Shown: positions 10,460-18,908 of the stretch, in pieces
Numbering within the stretch: the first letter of the stretch is position 1
Layout: each line of letters starts with the position of its first letter
Assembly (NCBI RefSeq): GCF_010731295.1
Contig: NZ_AP022579.1
Coordinates: 5,022,001-5,086,000, forward strand
DNA from: Mycolicibacterium boenickei
GTDB taxonomy: Bacteria; Actinomycetota; Actinomycetes; Mycobacteriales; Mycobacteriaceae
DNA: 64,000 bases
Direction of reading: 5' to 3'
Translations under genes and position numbers: made by a program
The notes under the pieces: generated by a model
Seen by the model: only the letters and a program-made list of their open reading frames with translations
Databases searched by the model: none
What the model was told of the DNA's origin: nothing

Positions 10460-11542
10460 CTACGGGGCGACGGCCCTCGACTCGCCGACCACGGTCGCCA
10501 GCCCGACGTGGGCGTCCCGCCACCATCGCTGCACCGGGCTGGTCCGGCGCAGCGCGTCAACGCTTGAGTGACAGACGATCTCATCGATCGCCCGTACCGC
10601 CCGGCGGGCCGCGGCGATCTGATCGCGGCGCGCACGTGCCCGCATACCCGGGTCGATCGGTCCGTCCAGGACCCGGTTGAAGGACGCCGTGAGCGTGTCG
10701 AGCATCGCCAGCCGCGAAGCCCGGATCTCGGCGGCCGCGTGTTCGGAGAGCGGATCCTCGGCGTCTGCTGACCCGACATGGTGAGCCAGGGCGCCTTCGG
10801 CCATGCCGATCACCGCCGCGGTGATGCCCAGCGGCGCAATGGTGCTGAGCGGGATGTGGTAGATCGGATTGCGCAGACCGGCGTGCCCGGCCGCGGTGCC
10901 GTCGACGATGCTGTTGTGGTTCAGCAGTCGATGCCCGGGGATGAACACGTCATCGATCGTGATGCTCTTGCTTCCGGTGCCGATCAACCCGATCGCATCC
11001 CAGGAATCCTCGACGATGCTCAAATCCGACCGCGGCACAAGCGAATAGCCGAGTCCGTCGGTGTCGCCCGTGCCGACCACGCGGGCACCGACGACCACCC
11101 ACTCGCAGTGGTCGATCGCCGCGACCGACCGCCACTCGCCGGAGAGCCGGTAACCGCCGTCGACGGGCAGGAGCACCCCGGCCGGCGTGTGCGCCGAGGC
11201 GATCCAGACGTCGGAGTCGGCCTCCCAGACCTCGTCGCGCAGCCGCCGGTCGGCCGAGGCCAACGCCCACGGCGGCACACCGACCGAACCGGCGACCCAC
11301 CCCGCTGACCCGTCCAACCGGGCGATCTCCAGAACAGCCTCGGCGAAATCGCCGGGATGGGTCTCGATGCCGCCGAACTCCGCGGGCTGCAGCATGTGCA
11401 TCACCCCGGACTCACGCAGCGCGTCGACCGTCCGGCCGTCGAGCCGGCCCAGCGTCTCGTTGACGGGCCCGAGTGCCCTGATCCGATCGGCATTCTCATA
11501 GATGCCGTCCAGAACGTCCCTGGTCATTTCCACACCACGCAT
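10460..11542 (-). CDS. Acyl-CoA dehydrogenase-fold flavoprotein (HsaA-type monooxygenase-like)
   Basis: A 360-residue member of the acyl-CoA dehydrogenase superfamily, subgroup of flavin-dependent hydroxylases such as HsaA. LQPAEFGGIE, ARLDGSAGWVAG and GLIGTGSKSITIDDVFIP match that subgroup, and the C-terminal Arg/Ala-rich helices end in a QRWWRDAHVG segment. The classical acyl-CoA dehydrogenase catalytic-Glu signature is absent. The ATG at 11542 is chosen over longer frames because GGGAG lies six bases upstream. It is divergent from an IclR regulator. Two related genes lie within 3 kb. A role as oxygenase component using reduced flavin from a partner is plausible but not shown. Confidence 0.82.
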   Translation of the reverse strand: MRGVEMTRDVLDGIYENADRIRALGPVNETLGRLDGRTVDALRESGVMHMLQPAEFGGIETHPGDFAEAVLEIARLDGSAGWVAGSVGVPPWALASADRRLRDEVWEADSDVWIASAHTPAGVLLPVDGGYRLSGEWRSVAAIDHCEWVVVGARVVGTGDTDGLGYSLVPRSDLSIVEDSWDAIGLIGTGSKSITIDDVFIPGHRLLNHNSIVDGTAAGHAGLRNPIYHIPLSTIAPLGITAAVIGMAEGALAHHVGSADAEDPLSEHAAAEIRASRLAMLDTLTASFNRVLDGPIDPGMRARARRDQIAAARRAVRAIDEIVCHSSVDALRRTSPVQRWWRDAHVGLATVVGESRAVAP

Positions 11543-11572
11543 CCGAAACTCCCTTGTCGCGCGTATCGCGTG

Positions 11573-11589
11573 CTGACCACCATGGTCAG
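11573..11589. promoter_or_regulatory. Candidate IclR operator palindrome
   Basis: CTGACCA-CCA-TGGTCAG, perfect 7-bp arms with a 3-nt centre, in the 129-bp gap between divergent HsaA-like and iclR-type genes. Position and symmetry fit an autoregulatory operator. The binding protein is inferred. Confidence 0.5.
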
Positions 11590-11671
11590 GTACGTCACTC
11601 AAGTGCTTGCGGCACCATCCCGCTGAGTGAGATCGTGGGTGACCCACTGTTCGACGTCCTAGGGGGCGCAG

Positions 11672-12550
11672 GTGCCGGCTTCCACCAGCAACGCAACATC
11701 ACGGCCGCGCGCCGAACCACGTGACACGGCCGTGTCGATGGTGGATCGCGTCGCCTTGATCCTCAATGTCTTCGACGAACCCGGCAAGCACCTGCGGCTG
11801 GACCAGATAGCGGGCCGCACCGGCCTGCCCCGGTCCTCGGTACACCGGATCCTCAAACAACTGCACAGTGCCGGGCTCTTGCAGCACCGTCCCGACGGCT
11901 ACGCGCTGGCCGCTTCCCCGCTGCCGGTGACCAGGATGGTCGACCATTCGCAGTTGCGCAGCGTGGCGTCGCCGACCCTGTCCCGCCTGCATGCCGATAC
12001 CGGGCTCGTGGTGCACCTCGGAGTGCTCTTCGGCGGTGACGTGGTCTACCTCGACAAGGTGGCCGGCCGCAACAGCGCCGTGGTGCCCACCCGCGTCGCC
12101 GGGCATTCGCCCGCGCACGCCAGCGCCCTGGGAAAGACCATGCTGGCCCAGCTTCCCGCCGAAGAGGTGGACGCCGTGCTGGGGCCGCGGCTGACCCGGT
12201 CCACCCGGTCCACCATCAGCGATCTGGAAACCCTGCACCGGGAGCTGGCCCGGATCCGGTCCCGGCACGGGCTCGCCTACGACAACGAGGAACTCGCGAT
12301 CGGGCTGACCAGTGTGGCGGCCCCGCTGCGGTCGGCCGACGGTGAGGTGGCGGGCTTGTCGCTCACGGGTGCGGTGCCGTTGCACCGCCTGCAACGCACC
12401 GCCCCGTTCGTGATCCGGGCGGCCCGGCACATCTCGCAGCAACTGGGGGCCGGTCGGGATACCGCGGCGGCGGCCCCTTCGCACGCGCAGGCCACCGACA
12501 ACCTGTTGTCCCGGGTGTTGCGGACCCTGACCTCAGACGCGTGGGTCTGA
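11672..12550 (+). CDS. IclR family transcriptional regulator
   Basis: A 292-residue regulator with an N-terminal winged helix-turn-helix (about 23-80: LRLDQIAGRTGLPRSSVHRILKQL) and a C-terminal IclR effector domain (HLGVLFGGDVVYLDKV, PAHASALGKTMLA, GLTSVAAPL). AGGGGG five bases before the GTG fixes the start. The family usually controls aromatic, acyl or steroid catabolism. Here it sits between HsaA-like genes, which are the obvious candidate targets together with itself. About 30 C-terminal residues beyond the effector domain are variable. Confidence 0.9.
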   Translation: MPASTSNATSRPRAEPRDTAVSMVDRVALILNVFDEPGKHLRLDQIAGRTGLPRSSVHRILKQLHSAGLLQHRPDGYALAASPLPVTRMVDHSQLRSVASPTLSRLHADTGLVVHLGVLFGGDVVYLDKVAGRNSAVVPTRVAGHSPAHASALGKTMLAQLPAEEVDAVLGPRLTRSTRSTISDLETLHRELARIRSRHGLAYDNEELAIGLTSVAAPLRSADGEVAGLSLTGAVPLHRLQRTAPFVIRAARHISQQLGAGRDTAAAAPSHAQATDNLLSRVLRTLTSDAWV

Positions 12551-12554
12551 CCGG

Positions 12555-13652
12555 CTACCAGAGGATCTCGTCGACCTCCATGCCGAACGAGTGGCGGCCC
12601 ACGAGCGCCAGCACCTGCTCGACATTGCTGGCGACGTGGGTCTGAGCGGTCTGCACGTCGCGCCAGACCCGTTCCACCAGGAGATCCTCGGCGCCGCGGC
12701 CGTCCGAGTGTGCGATGAACGTCCGGATCGCGGCGACAGCGCGTTCGGAGGCCAGCACCTGGTCCCGGCGCGACCGCAGCACCAGATCGCTGTCCGGGGC
12801 CAGGTCGGCCCGTACGCAGTCCATGAGATCGCCGAGGTTGCGTTCGATCTGGGCGACCGACAGCTCAAGATCGCTGCGCGCCATGGCCACCGGATGGACC
12901 GGCGACGTGGCGTGGGGCCGCAATGCCGAAAGGATGTTCTCGGCAGCTCCGAGCAGAGGCGCGGTACCGGTGTGGGTGTACATCGTCGGCTGCGGCAATC
13001 GGTACAGCGGCGCGAGCCTGCCGAGCTGCTCACCGCTGACCCAGCCGAACGTGCGGTACCGCGGCACCACGGCACCCGAGACGACGACATCGTGAGCGCC
13101 GATTCCGCGTAATCCCACGCTGTTCCAACTCGATTCCACGACATAGTCGGCTCGGGGCACCAGCGCCACCAGGAAGTCCTGAGCGGCGCCGTCCTCGCCG
13201 ACGAGCACCGCGGCGGCCATGAGCCACGACGAGTGCAGAATTCCCGTGCACCGGCTCCACCGGCCGGACAACCGGAAGTCGTCCCCGACCCGTTCGAGAC
13301 GGCCTGTCGGTGCATACGACTCACAGAGCAGGGTCCGTGGATCCCGCCCCCACACATCGCGCTGGGCCCGTTCGTCGAACAGCGACAGGTGCCACGTGTT
13401 GACCCCCAGCCACCCGGCCAGCCAGCCGGTGGAGGTACATGCCGCGGACAGATCGCGGGTGACGGCCAGGTACTCAGCCGGGTCGGCCTCGATCCCGCCG
13501 AACGCCTTGGGTTGCAGCATCGCAAAGAAACCCGCGTCGTGTAGGTCGCTGATCACCGAGGGGTCGACGGCTCCGGTGTGATCGACATCGGCAGCGGCCG
13601 CGGCGATCGCCGGCAGCGCCTGGCGCACCGCGGCGCGCACATTCTGCGTCAT
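12555..13652 (-). CDS. Acyl-CoA dehydrogenase-fold flavoprotein (HsaA-type)
   Basis: 365 residues from the ATG at 13652 (beginning MTQNVRAAV). The longer frame upstream is Arg-rich shadow. LQPKAFGGIEADPAEYL, ACTSTGWLAGWLGVNTWHL, GLRGIGAHDVVVSGAVVP and TYTHTGTAPLL-like segments place it in the HsaA/flavin-dependent monooxygenase branch of the acyl-CoA dehydrogenase superfamily. It is paralogous to its neighbours on both sides. It converges on the IclR gene with a 4-bp gap and diverges from the next paralogue. It may be the oxygenase of a two-component system needing a flavin reductase, and none is encoded adjacently. Confidence 0.82.
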   Translation of the reverse strand: MTQNVRAAVRQALPAIAAAAADVDHTGAVDPSVISDLHDAGFFAMLQPKAFGGIEADPAEYLAVTRDLSAACTSTGWLAGWLGVNTWHLSLFDERAQRDVWGRDPRTLLCESYAPTGRLERVGDDFRLSGRWSRCTGILHSSWLMAAAVLVGEDGAAQDFLVALVPRADYVVESSWNSVGLRGIGAHDVVVSGAVVPRYRTFGWVSGEQLGRLAPLYRLPQPTMYTHTGTAPLLGAAENILSALRPHATSPVHPVAMARSDLELSVAQIERNLGDLMDCVRADLAPDSDLVLRSRRDQVLASERAVAAIRTFIAHSDGRGAEDLLVERVWRDVQTAQTHVASNVEQVLALVGRHSFGMEVDEILW

Positions 13653-13677
13653 CAGTGTCGCCCTATCCTGCCCGTCG

Positions 13678-13700
13678 GGTATGTCACCATCGTGGATACC
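13678..13700. promoter_or_regulatory. Imperfect palindrome in divergent promoter region
   Basis: GGTAT (13678) and ATACC (ending 13700) flank an inner CAC-CATC-GTG, with one bulge. It lies between the divergent starts of two HsaA-like genes, and its CACCAT core resembles the centre of the palindrome at 11573. It is a weak operator candidate. Confidence 0.3.
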
Positions 13701-13726
13701 ATTCGTCACCCCTCCCAGGAGGTCAT

Positions 13727-14743
13727 ATGGCCGAGCCGCCCGGTGCATCCGGCGTCGATCCCGCCGCCTCGGCCACTGCCTCGATTGCCGTCCTGCGCGA
13801 GCCGTCGTGCCGGCTGTTGCAGCCCGTCCTTCACGGCGGCCGCGCCGTGTCGCGATCGTCCTCGGAGGCAATCGATTTCGTCGCCGCGGTCGCCGACCTC
13901 GCCGAGCGCGACGGATCGGGCGGGTGGTTGGTCGCAGCGGTCAACACCGCGGCATACCTGGTGGCGAGCCTGGGCGACGGCGCCGCCGAACAGGTGTGGG
14001 GGGCCGACGCCGGTGCGCTGGTCACCACGGGTGGAGAGCCGGCGGGCTCGTTGACTGCCGACCGCGGGCACTTTCGGCTGACCGGCCACTGGGAATCGGT
14101 GACCGGTGCCCTGTTCGCGGACTGGCTGCTGCTGAGCGCACTGGAAGGCGACGCGGTCCGGTACGTCCTTCTCCGCCGCGGTGCGGTGCAGGTCGACCGA
14201 CGGGCCGGCCTGCGCGGTCTGGACTCGGCCGGGATCGGTGACGTCACGGCCTCCGATGTGGTCGTCGACCCGCAGGCCGTGTTCCCCGTTCCGGACGACA
14301 GCTCTTGTGATACAGACGATTTCGACGATTCCCGGCCTCCCTACCTGGTGCTCGCGGGCGCCGGGCAGGCCGCTGCCGTCATCGGCGCCGCGGCCGGCGT
14401 GTGGCGGGCGCACGTCGGCCAGGTCCGCAGGCGACTGGCCACCTCGTACGGCAGTGAAGACACCACCGAACTGACATCGTCGGCGGTGCTGGTGGCCAAG
14501 GCGGAATCGGACATCGACGCCGCACGGCTGCAGCTGACCACGGCGCTGGGCTCCGATGTCCCCACCGCCGCGGCAGCGCTGTGCCAGGCCGTCACCCGCG
14601 CCCGCAACGCCGCCGACCAACTCCTCGGCAGCGGCAACCGCCACGCGCTCGATGCGACAGATCCGGTGGCGCGCCTGTGGTTCGACGTCCTAGCCGGATA
14701 CCGCCTGACGATCCGGCGCGTCGAGCAGCCCGCCGCCGGCTGA
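13727..14743 (+). CDS. Divergent acyl-CoA dehydrogenase-fold protein
   Basis: 338 residues from the ATG at 13727, which has a strong AGGAGG four bases upstream. The frame open from 13655 is longer but lacks such a site. The pattern DGSGGWLVAAVNTAAYLV / HFRLTGHWESVTGALFADWLLL / GLRGLDSAGIGDVTASDVVV parallels the adjacent HsaA-like proteins, so it is a paralogue. It lacks the N-terminal LQPxxFGG motif and is shorter, so it may be a degenerate or accessory subunit. Its last 54 bases overlap the 3' end of the convergent WS/DGAT gene. Confidence 0.75.
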   Translation: MAEPPGASGVDPAASATASIAVLREPSCRLLQPVLHGGRAVSRSSSEAIDFVAAVADLAERDGSGGWLVAAVNTAAYLVASLGDGAAEQVWGADAGALVTTGGEPAGSLTADRGHFRLTGHWESVTGALFADWLLLSALEGDAVRYVLLRRGAVQVDRRAGLRGLDSAGIGDVTASDVVVDPQAVFPVPDDSSCDTDDFDDSRPPYLVLAGAGQAAAVIGAAAGVWRAHVGQVRRRLATSYGSEDTTELTSSAVLVAKAESDIDAARLQLTTALGSDVPTAAAALCQAVTRARNAADQLLGSGNRHALDATDPVARLWFDVLAGYRLTIRRVEQPAAG

Positions 14744-16129
14744 ACCTGCCCGCGCCGCCAGCTCCGCCAGCGCGCCCGGCACCCGGTCGGCGATGCCGTA
14801 CGGGTCAGACACCTGATCACCACACGTGAGGACGCAGATCGCCATCTCGTCGCGGTAGCTCCACCCGGTGAAGTTCAATCCCATCGGGAACACGATCGGC
14901 CCCGACGAGATCAGCTGTTCGATCGGCGCGCCGCCCCAGTAGAGCGTGTTCTGCGGGCCGCGCATGTTGGAGGCGATCAGGCTGAACATCGGACGGCGCT
15001 TCATCTTGGCGCCGAGGATCGGCAGCACCCGTGAGTACAGCCAGAACAGCGGCCAGTACTCCATCCAGTCGTGCTGCAGCCAAGCGTCACGCTCGGCCTG
15101 CACCTCACGCGCGGTGCGGGTGGCCGAGGCGATCGCCGCCAGCCGCTCCACCGGATCGGCGATGTGCGTTGCGAGGTCGACGTTCCAGCGAGCCACCTTG
15201 TTGCCCCACTCGGCCTCGGTTTCCTCCGGGCGCATCGAGACGGGCACCACCGCGGTCATGCTCTCGTCGCTGAGTTTCCCGTTCTCGGCCAGGTAGTCGC
15301 GCAGCGCCCCGCCGCAGATGGTGAGGAAGACGTCGTTGATCGTGACGCCGAAAGCCTTTGACACCCGCTTGATCTCGGTCACATCGCAGCGCCGGTAGGC
15401 GAATCTGCGGCTCGCCGAGAACGGCTCGTTGAACGGCATGGCCGGTGCGGCGAAAGCTTCCGCATAGCCTGGCTTTCCCGCTTTCTGCCGGCGCCGGATC
15501 ACCCCGGTGACCGCGACAGTGCGGGCGATGATGCTCGGGAACCGGGCCAGCGCCGCGATCTGGTGGCGCAACACCAGTGGCCACCAGATCCACGGCGCCG
15601 GGCGCCGCTCGTTCGGCAACGGCGTCGATCGCGGCTGCGGCAGCGGGGTCTGCGGGTCAGAGCTGTAGAGGGTTTCCAGTAGTCGCAGCGATGCGGTTCC
15701 GTCGGCGACGGCGTGGTGAATCTTGAGCACCAGGGCGACGCGGCCGTCGGCCAGCCCCTCGACGAACCACAGTTGCCAGGCCGGCCGGTCGCGGTCCAGC
15801 CCGGTTTCGAAGATTTCGCCGATCGTCGCGGCCAGCTGCTCGTCGCCGCCGGGTGCGGGAGCGGTGGTCCGCTGCAAGTGATACCGGAGGTCGATCTGCG
15901 GCCGCGACACCCACCACGGCCGGCCGAAACCCACCCGCGGGGTCAGCAACTGCCACTGCAGGGGCTCGACGTTGTCGACCCAGCCCTGCACCGCGGACTT
16001 GAGCCGGTCGAACGTGAGCGGCTCGGTCATCTGGGTCGGGTCGAGCACGACAGCCTTCATCGTGTGCTGCGGTTGGACCGAGCTTTCCCACGCCAGGAAG
16101 CTGTTGTCCTCACCCTTCAAACGCCGCAT
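14690..16129 (-). CDS. WS/DGAT family O-acyltransferase (second copy)
   Basis: A 479-residue wax-ester synthase/diacylglycerol acyltransferase with the catalytic HHAVADG at 138-144, the N-terminal LKGEDNSFL family motif and the late SNMRGP motif. The ATG at 16129 has GAGGG five bases upstream. A GTG at 16135 would add two residues. It overlaps the convergent acyl-CoA dehydrogenase-like gene by 54 bp and is divergent from the acyl-CoA synthetase gene. The context (acyl-CoA synthetase, esterase) resembles the Rv1425-lipO-fadD12 locus of M. tuberculosis. Confidence 0.92.
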   Translation of the reverse strand: MRRLKGEDNSFLAWESSVQPQHTMKAVVLDPTQMTEPLTFDRLKSAVQGWVDNVEPLQWQLLTPRVGFGRPWWVSRPQIDLRYHLQRTTAPAPGGDEQLAATIGEIFETGLDRDRPAWQLWFVEGLADGRVALVLKIHHAVADGTASLRLLETLYSSDPQTPLPQPRSTPLPNERRPAPWIWWPLVLRHQIAALARFPSIIARTVAVTGVIRRRQKAGKPGYAEAFAAPAMPFNEPFSASRRFAYRRCDVTEIKRVSKAFGVTINDVFLTICGGALRDYLAENGKLSDESMTAVVPVSMRPEETEAEWGNKVARWNVDLATHIADPVERLAAIASATRTAREVQAERDAWLQHDWMEYWPLFWLYSRVLPILGAKMKRRPMFSLIASNMRGPQNTLYWGGAPIEQLISSGPIVFPMGLNFTGWSYRDEMAICVLTCGDQVSDPYGIADRVPGALAELAARAGSAGGGLLDAPDRQAVSG

Positions 16130-16264
16130 TTTCACCCTCGCTTGTCCTCACCGCCGGTACGGCACTGTCTGTGGCTGCCATCACTCTTATCCAAACGTGT
16201 GTCCCAGTAGACAAGCTGTCCCGCACAGCGAGACTCCAGGCCCCGTAGCCTGCTCGGCGGCACC

Positions 16265-16270
16265 TACGGT
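16265..16270 (+). promoter_or_regulatory. -10 element of a possibly leaderless fadD transcript
   Basis: TACGGT fits TANNNT and lies 7 nt before the ATG at 16278, where no ribosome binding site is visible. This suggests transcription starts at or next to the start codon. Confidence 0.35.
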
Positions 16271-16277
16271 TTGCGCC

Positions 16278-17924
16278 ATGAAGCGAGCCATTCCGCGCCC
16301 TGCCAGCCTCGTCGCCAGGGCCAATCGGTTCCGGGTGATCGCCCGCAGCATCGCCGTGCTGCGCGAGTCGGGGCTGTCCGGTGGAGCTGCCGACGGCATC
16401 CGCCAGGCCAAGCTGGTCCGCCAGTTCGGCGGGTTCGCCGCCGTCATCGAGAGCGCCGCCACCCGCGACCCCAACGCCATCGCCATCACCGACGAATGGG
16501 GCGACGTGACGTACGCCCAGCTCAACGACCGGGTCAATGCCCTCGCCCGGGCCTGGAACTCCCGGGGAATCGGAGCGGGCTCGGTGATCGCGGCGCTGTG
16601 CCGGGATCACCGCGGACTGGTCACCATCCTGGCCGCGGCAGGCAAGGTCGGAGCGCAGCTGCTGCTGATGAACACCGGCTTCGCCAAGCCGCAGCTGGCC
16701 GATGTCGCGGCCCGCGAAAAGGTGAACGTGCTGATCCACGACGAGGAGTTCACCGACCTGGTCAGCGCCATCGATCCGGGCGTGCGGCGCTTCCTGGCGT
16801 GGACCGACGAGCGCTCGAGCACCGACGTCGAGGGCTCGCTGGAGGGTCTGATCGCCGCCACCTCGCCTGCCCCGGTGGCCGCGCCGGCCAAGCCCGGCGG
16901 CATGACCCTGCTGACCAGTGGCACCACCGGCACACCCAAGGGCGCCCCGCGCGGCAAGACCTCTCCCCTGTTCTCCGCGCAGCTGCTGGACCGGGTTCCG
17001 CGCCGCCGCGGGCAGACCTGCATGCTGGCCGCGCCGATGTTCCACGGCACCGGCCTCGGCCAGGCGGTGCTGTCGCTGGCCCTCGGCAACCGCCTCGTGC
17101 TGCGCCGCAAGTTCTACCCCGAGGAAACCCTGCGCGCGGTCCAGAACCACGCCTGCGACGTGCTGGTCGTCGTACCCACGATGCTGCAGCGAATCCTGGC
17201 CCTGCCCAAGGACATTCGCGACAACTACGACACCTCGTCGCTCAAGATCATCTTCGTCTCCGGTTCGGCCATGCCACCCGACCTGGTCAAGCGCACCCTC
17301 GCCGAGTTCGGACCGGTGCTCTACAACCTCTACGGCTCAACCGAACTCGCGGTCATGACGGTCGCCATGCCCGAGGACCTGCAGCACGATCCGCGCACCG
17401 CGGGCCGTGCCCCGGTCGGATGCGCCGTGCGCCTGTACGACGATGCCGGCAGGGAGATCACCGAACCGGGCGTGATCGGACGGGTTTTCGCCGGCAGCGA
17501 CGTGAGCTTCGCCGGTTACACCGACGGCCGCACCAAGGAGTCGATCGACGGATTGCAGAGCAGCGGCGACGTCGGTCACTTCGACGACACCGGCAGGCTC
17601 TACATCGACGGCCGCGACGACGACATGGTGATCTGCGGCGGCGAGAACGTCTACCCGCTGGAGGTCGAGAACCTGATCACCAGCCATCCAGAGGTCGACG
17701 AGGTCGCCGTGATCGGCGTCAGCGACGAGGATTTCGGTCAACGGCTCAATGCCTACGTGGTCCTGGTCGACGGTGCCACCCTGGCCCCCGACGACATCAA
17801 GGACTACGTGCGAGCGAACCTGGCCCGGTACAAGATCCCCCGCGACGTCGAGTTCTTGACCAAGCTGCCCCGCAACGCCACCGGCAAGGTGCTGCGCGGC
17901 GAGCTGACCGGCGGTGCCAAGTGA
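16278..17924 (+). CDS. Fatty-acid--CoA ligase (FadD12-like)
   Basis: A 548-residue adenylate-forming enzyme that activates a carboxylic acid to its acyl-CoA through an acyl-AMP. The ATP-binding TSGTTGTPKG, the YGSTE motif, the hinge YIDGRDDDMVICGGENVYP and the C-terminal Lys in NATGKVLRGEL are all present. The ATG at 16278 fits the family. The open frame upstream (to 15972) is antisense to the neighbouring gene. It overlaps the following lipase gene by GTGA, so the two are translationally coupled. M. tuberculosis FadD12 lies beside LipO and a WS/DGAT in the same manner, hence the comparison. Chain-length specificity is unknown. Confidence 0.9.
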   Translation: MKRAIPRPASLVARANRFRVIARSIAVLRESGLSGGAADGIRQAKLVRQFGGFAAVIESAATRDPNAIAITDEWGDVTYAQLNDRVNALARAWNSRGIGAGSVIAALCRDHRGLVTILAAAGKVGAQLLLMNTGFAKPQLADVAAREKVNVLIHDEEFTDLVSAIDPGVRRFLAWTDERSSTDVEGSLEGLIAATSPAPVAAPAKPGGMTLLTSGTTGTPKGAPRGKTSPLFSAQLLDRVPRRRGQTCMLAAPMFHGTGLGQAVLSLALGNRLVLRRKFYPEETLRAVQNHACDVLVVVPTMLQRILALPKDIRDNYDTSSLKIIFVSGSAMPPDLVKRTLAEFGPVLYNLYGSTELAVMTVAMPEDLQHDPRTAGRAPVGCAVRLYDDAGREITEPGVIGRVFAGSDVSFAGYTDGRTKESIDGLQSSGDVGHFDDTGRLYIDGRDDDMVICGGENVYPLEVENLITSHPEVDEVAVIGVSDEDFGQRLNAYVVLVDGATLAPDDIKDYVRANLARYKIPRDVEFLTKLPRNATGKVLRGELTGGAK

Positions 17925-18898
17925 GCGATTCCGACACCATGAAGCGTGAGGTCGCCGGCCGGATGGGCGACGCGTTCGCCCCGATCGTCGACGGCGTCCT
18001 CGAGCCGATCGCCGCCGCGGCCGAGGTCCGGGCCCGGCTCAAGGCCAGCCGCCGGCCCGCCAAGCCCGTACCGGTGGGCAACGTCGAGGACCGCACCATT
18101 GCCGGTCCCGCAGGTGAGATTCCGGTGCGGATCTACCACCCGCTCGACCCCGCGACGGCCGACACCGGCCTGCCCGTACTCGTCTACTTCCACGGCGGCG
18201 GGTTCGTGCTGTGCGACCTCGACTCGCACGATTCCTGCTGTCGCCGGCTCGCCAACGGCATTGGTGCCATTGTGGTTTCGGTCGACTATCGGCTGGCGCC
18301 CGAACATCCGTACCCGGCCGCGGTAGAGGACGCCTGGGCGGCAACCGAATGGGTGGCCGCCCACGCCGGCGAGCTCGGCGGCGACCCGGCGCGGCTCGTG
18401 GTCGCGGGCGACAGCGCGGGCGGCAACCTGGCGGCCGTGGTCGCGATGACGGCCCGGGACCGCAGCGGCCCGCCGATCGCGTTCCAGGTGCTGATCTACC
18501 CGGTGGTCGACCAGCGCCGCAAATCGTCGCTGTCCAGCCCGCACACCAAGAGTGGGGTGCTGACCGCCGAGCACATGCAGTGGTTCACCGCGCAGTATCT
18601 CGGCGACAGCGGCGCCCAGGCCGAGGTGTCGGCGTCGCCGATTCTCGGTGACATGACCGGGCTTCCGGATGGGCACGTGCTGACCGGGGCCCTGGATCCG
18701 TTGTGCGAGGAGGGCGAGGAATACGCCCGCATGCTCGCCGCCGGCGGCGCGAACGTCAGCGTCCGGCGCTACGAGCGCGGATTCCACGGCTTCTTCAACC
18801 TCGCCGATCATCTGCCCGCCGCCGCCGAGGCCACCGAGGACGTCTGCGCCGTCGTCCGCGACGCGCTCAATTGCACGACCACACCTGTTACCCACTGA
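17921..18898 (+). CDS. Alpha/beta hydrolase, HSL-type esterase (LipO-like)
   Basis: 325 residues from the GTG at 17921, which overlaps the synthetase stop codon (GTGA). An ATG at 17939 is the alternative. HGGGFVLCDLDSHD oxyanion region, VVAGDSAGGNLAA nucleophile elbow, TGALDPLCEEGE acid and RGFHGFF histidine follow in order. It is about 50% similar by eye to the esterase at 4423. The very long open frame that runs into it from 16271 is an out-of-frame shadow of fadD joined to the true gene. It probably cleaves an ester to release an acid for the upstream synthetase (inference). Confidence 0.9.
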   Translation: MSDSDTMKREVAGRMGDAFAPIVDGVLEPIAAAAEVRARLKASRRPAKPVPVGNVEDRTIAGPAGEIPVRIYHPLDPATADTGLPVLVYFHGGGFVLCDLDSHDSCCRRLANGIGAIVVSVDYRLAPEHPYPAAVEDAWAATEWVAAHAGELGGDPARLVVAGDSAGGNLAAVVAMTARDRSGPPIAFQVLIYPVVDQRRKSSLSSPHTKSGVLTAEHMQWFTAQYLGDSGAQAEVSASPILGDMTGLPDGHVLTGALDPLCEEGEEYARMLAAGGANVSVRRYERGFHGFFNLADHLPAAAEATEDVCAVVRDALNCTTTPVTH

Positions 18899-18908
18899 AA
18901 GGCAACCC

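Noticed and set aside
16271..18898. Single 875-codon plus-strand open frame
   Set aside because: Its first two thirds are an out-of-frame shadow of the acyl-CoA synthetase. Only the part from 17921 is the true lipase gene.
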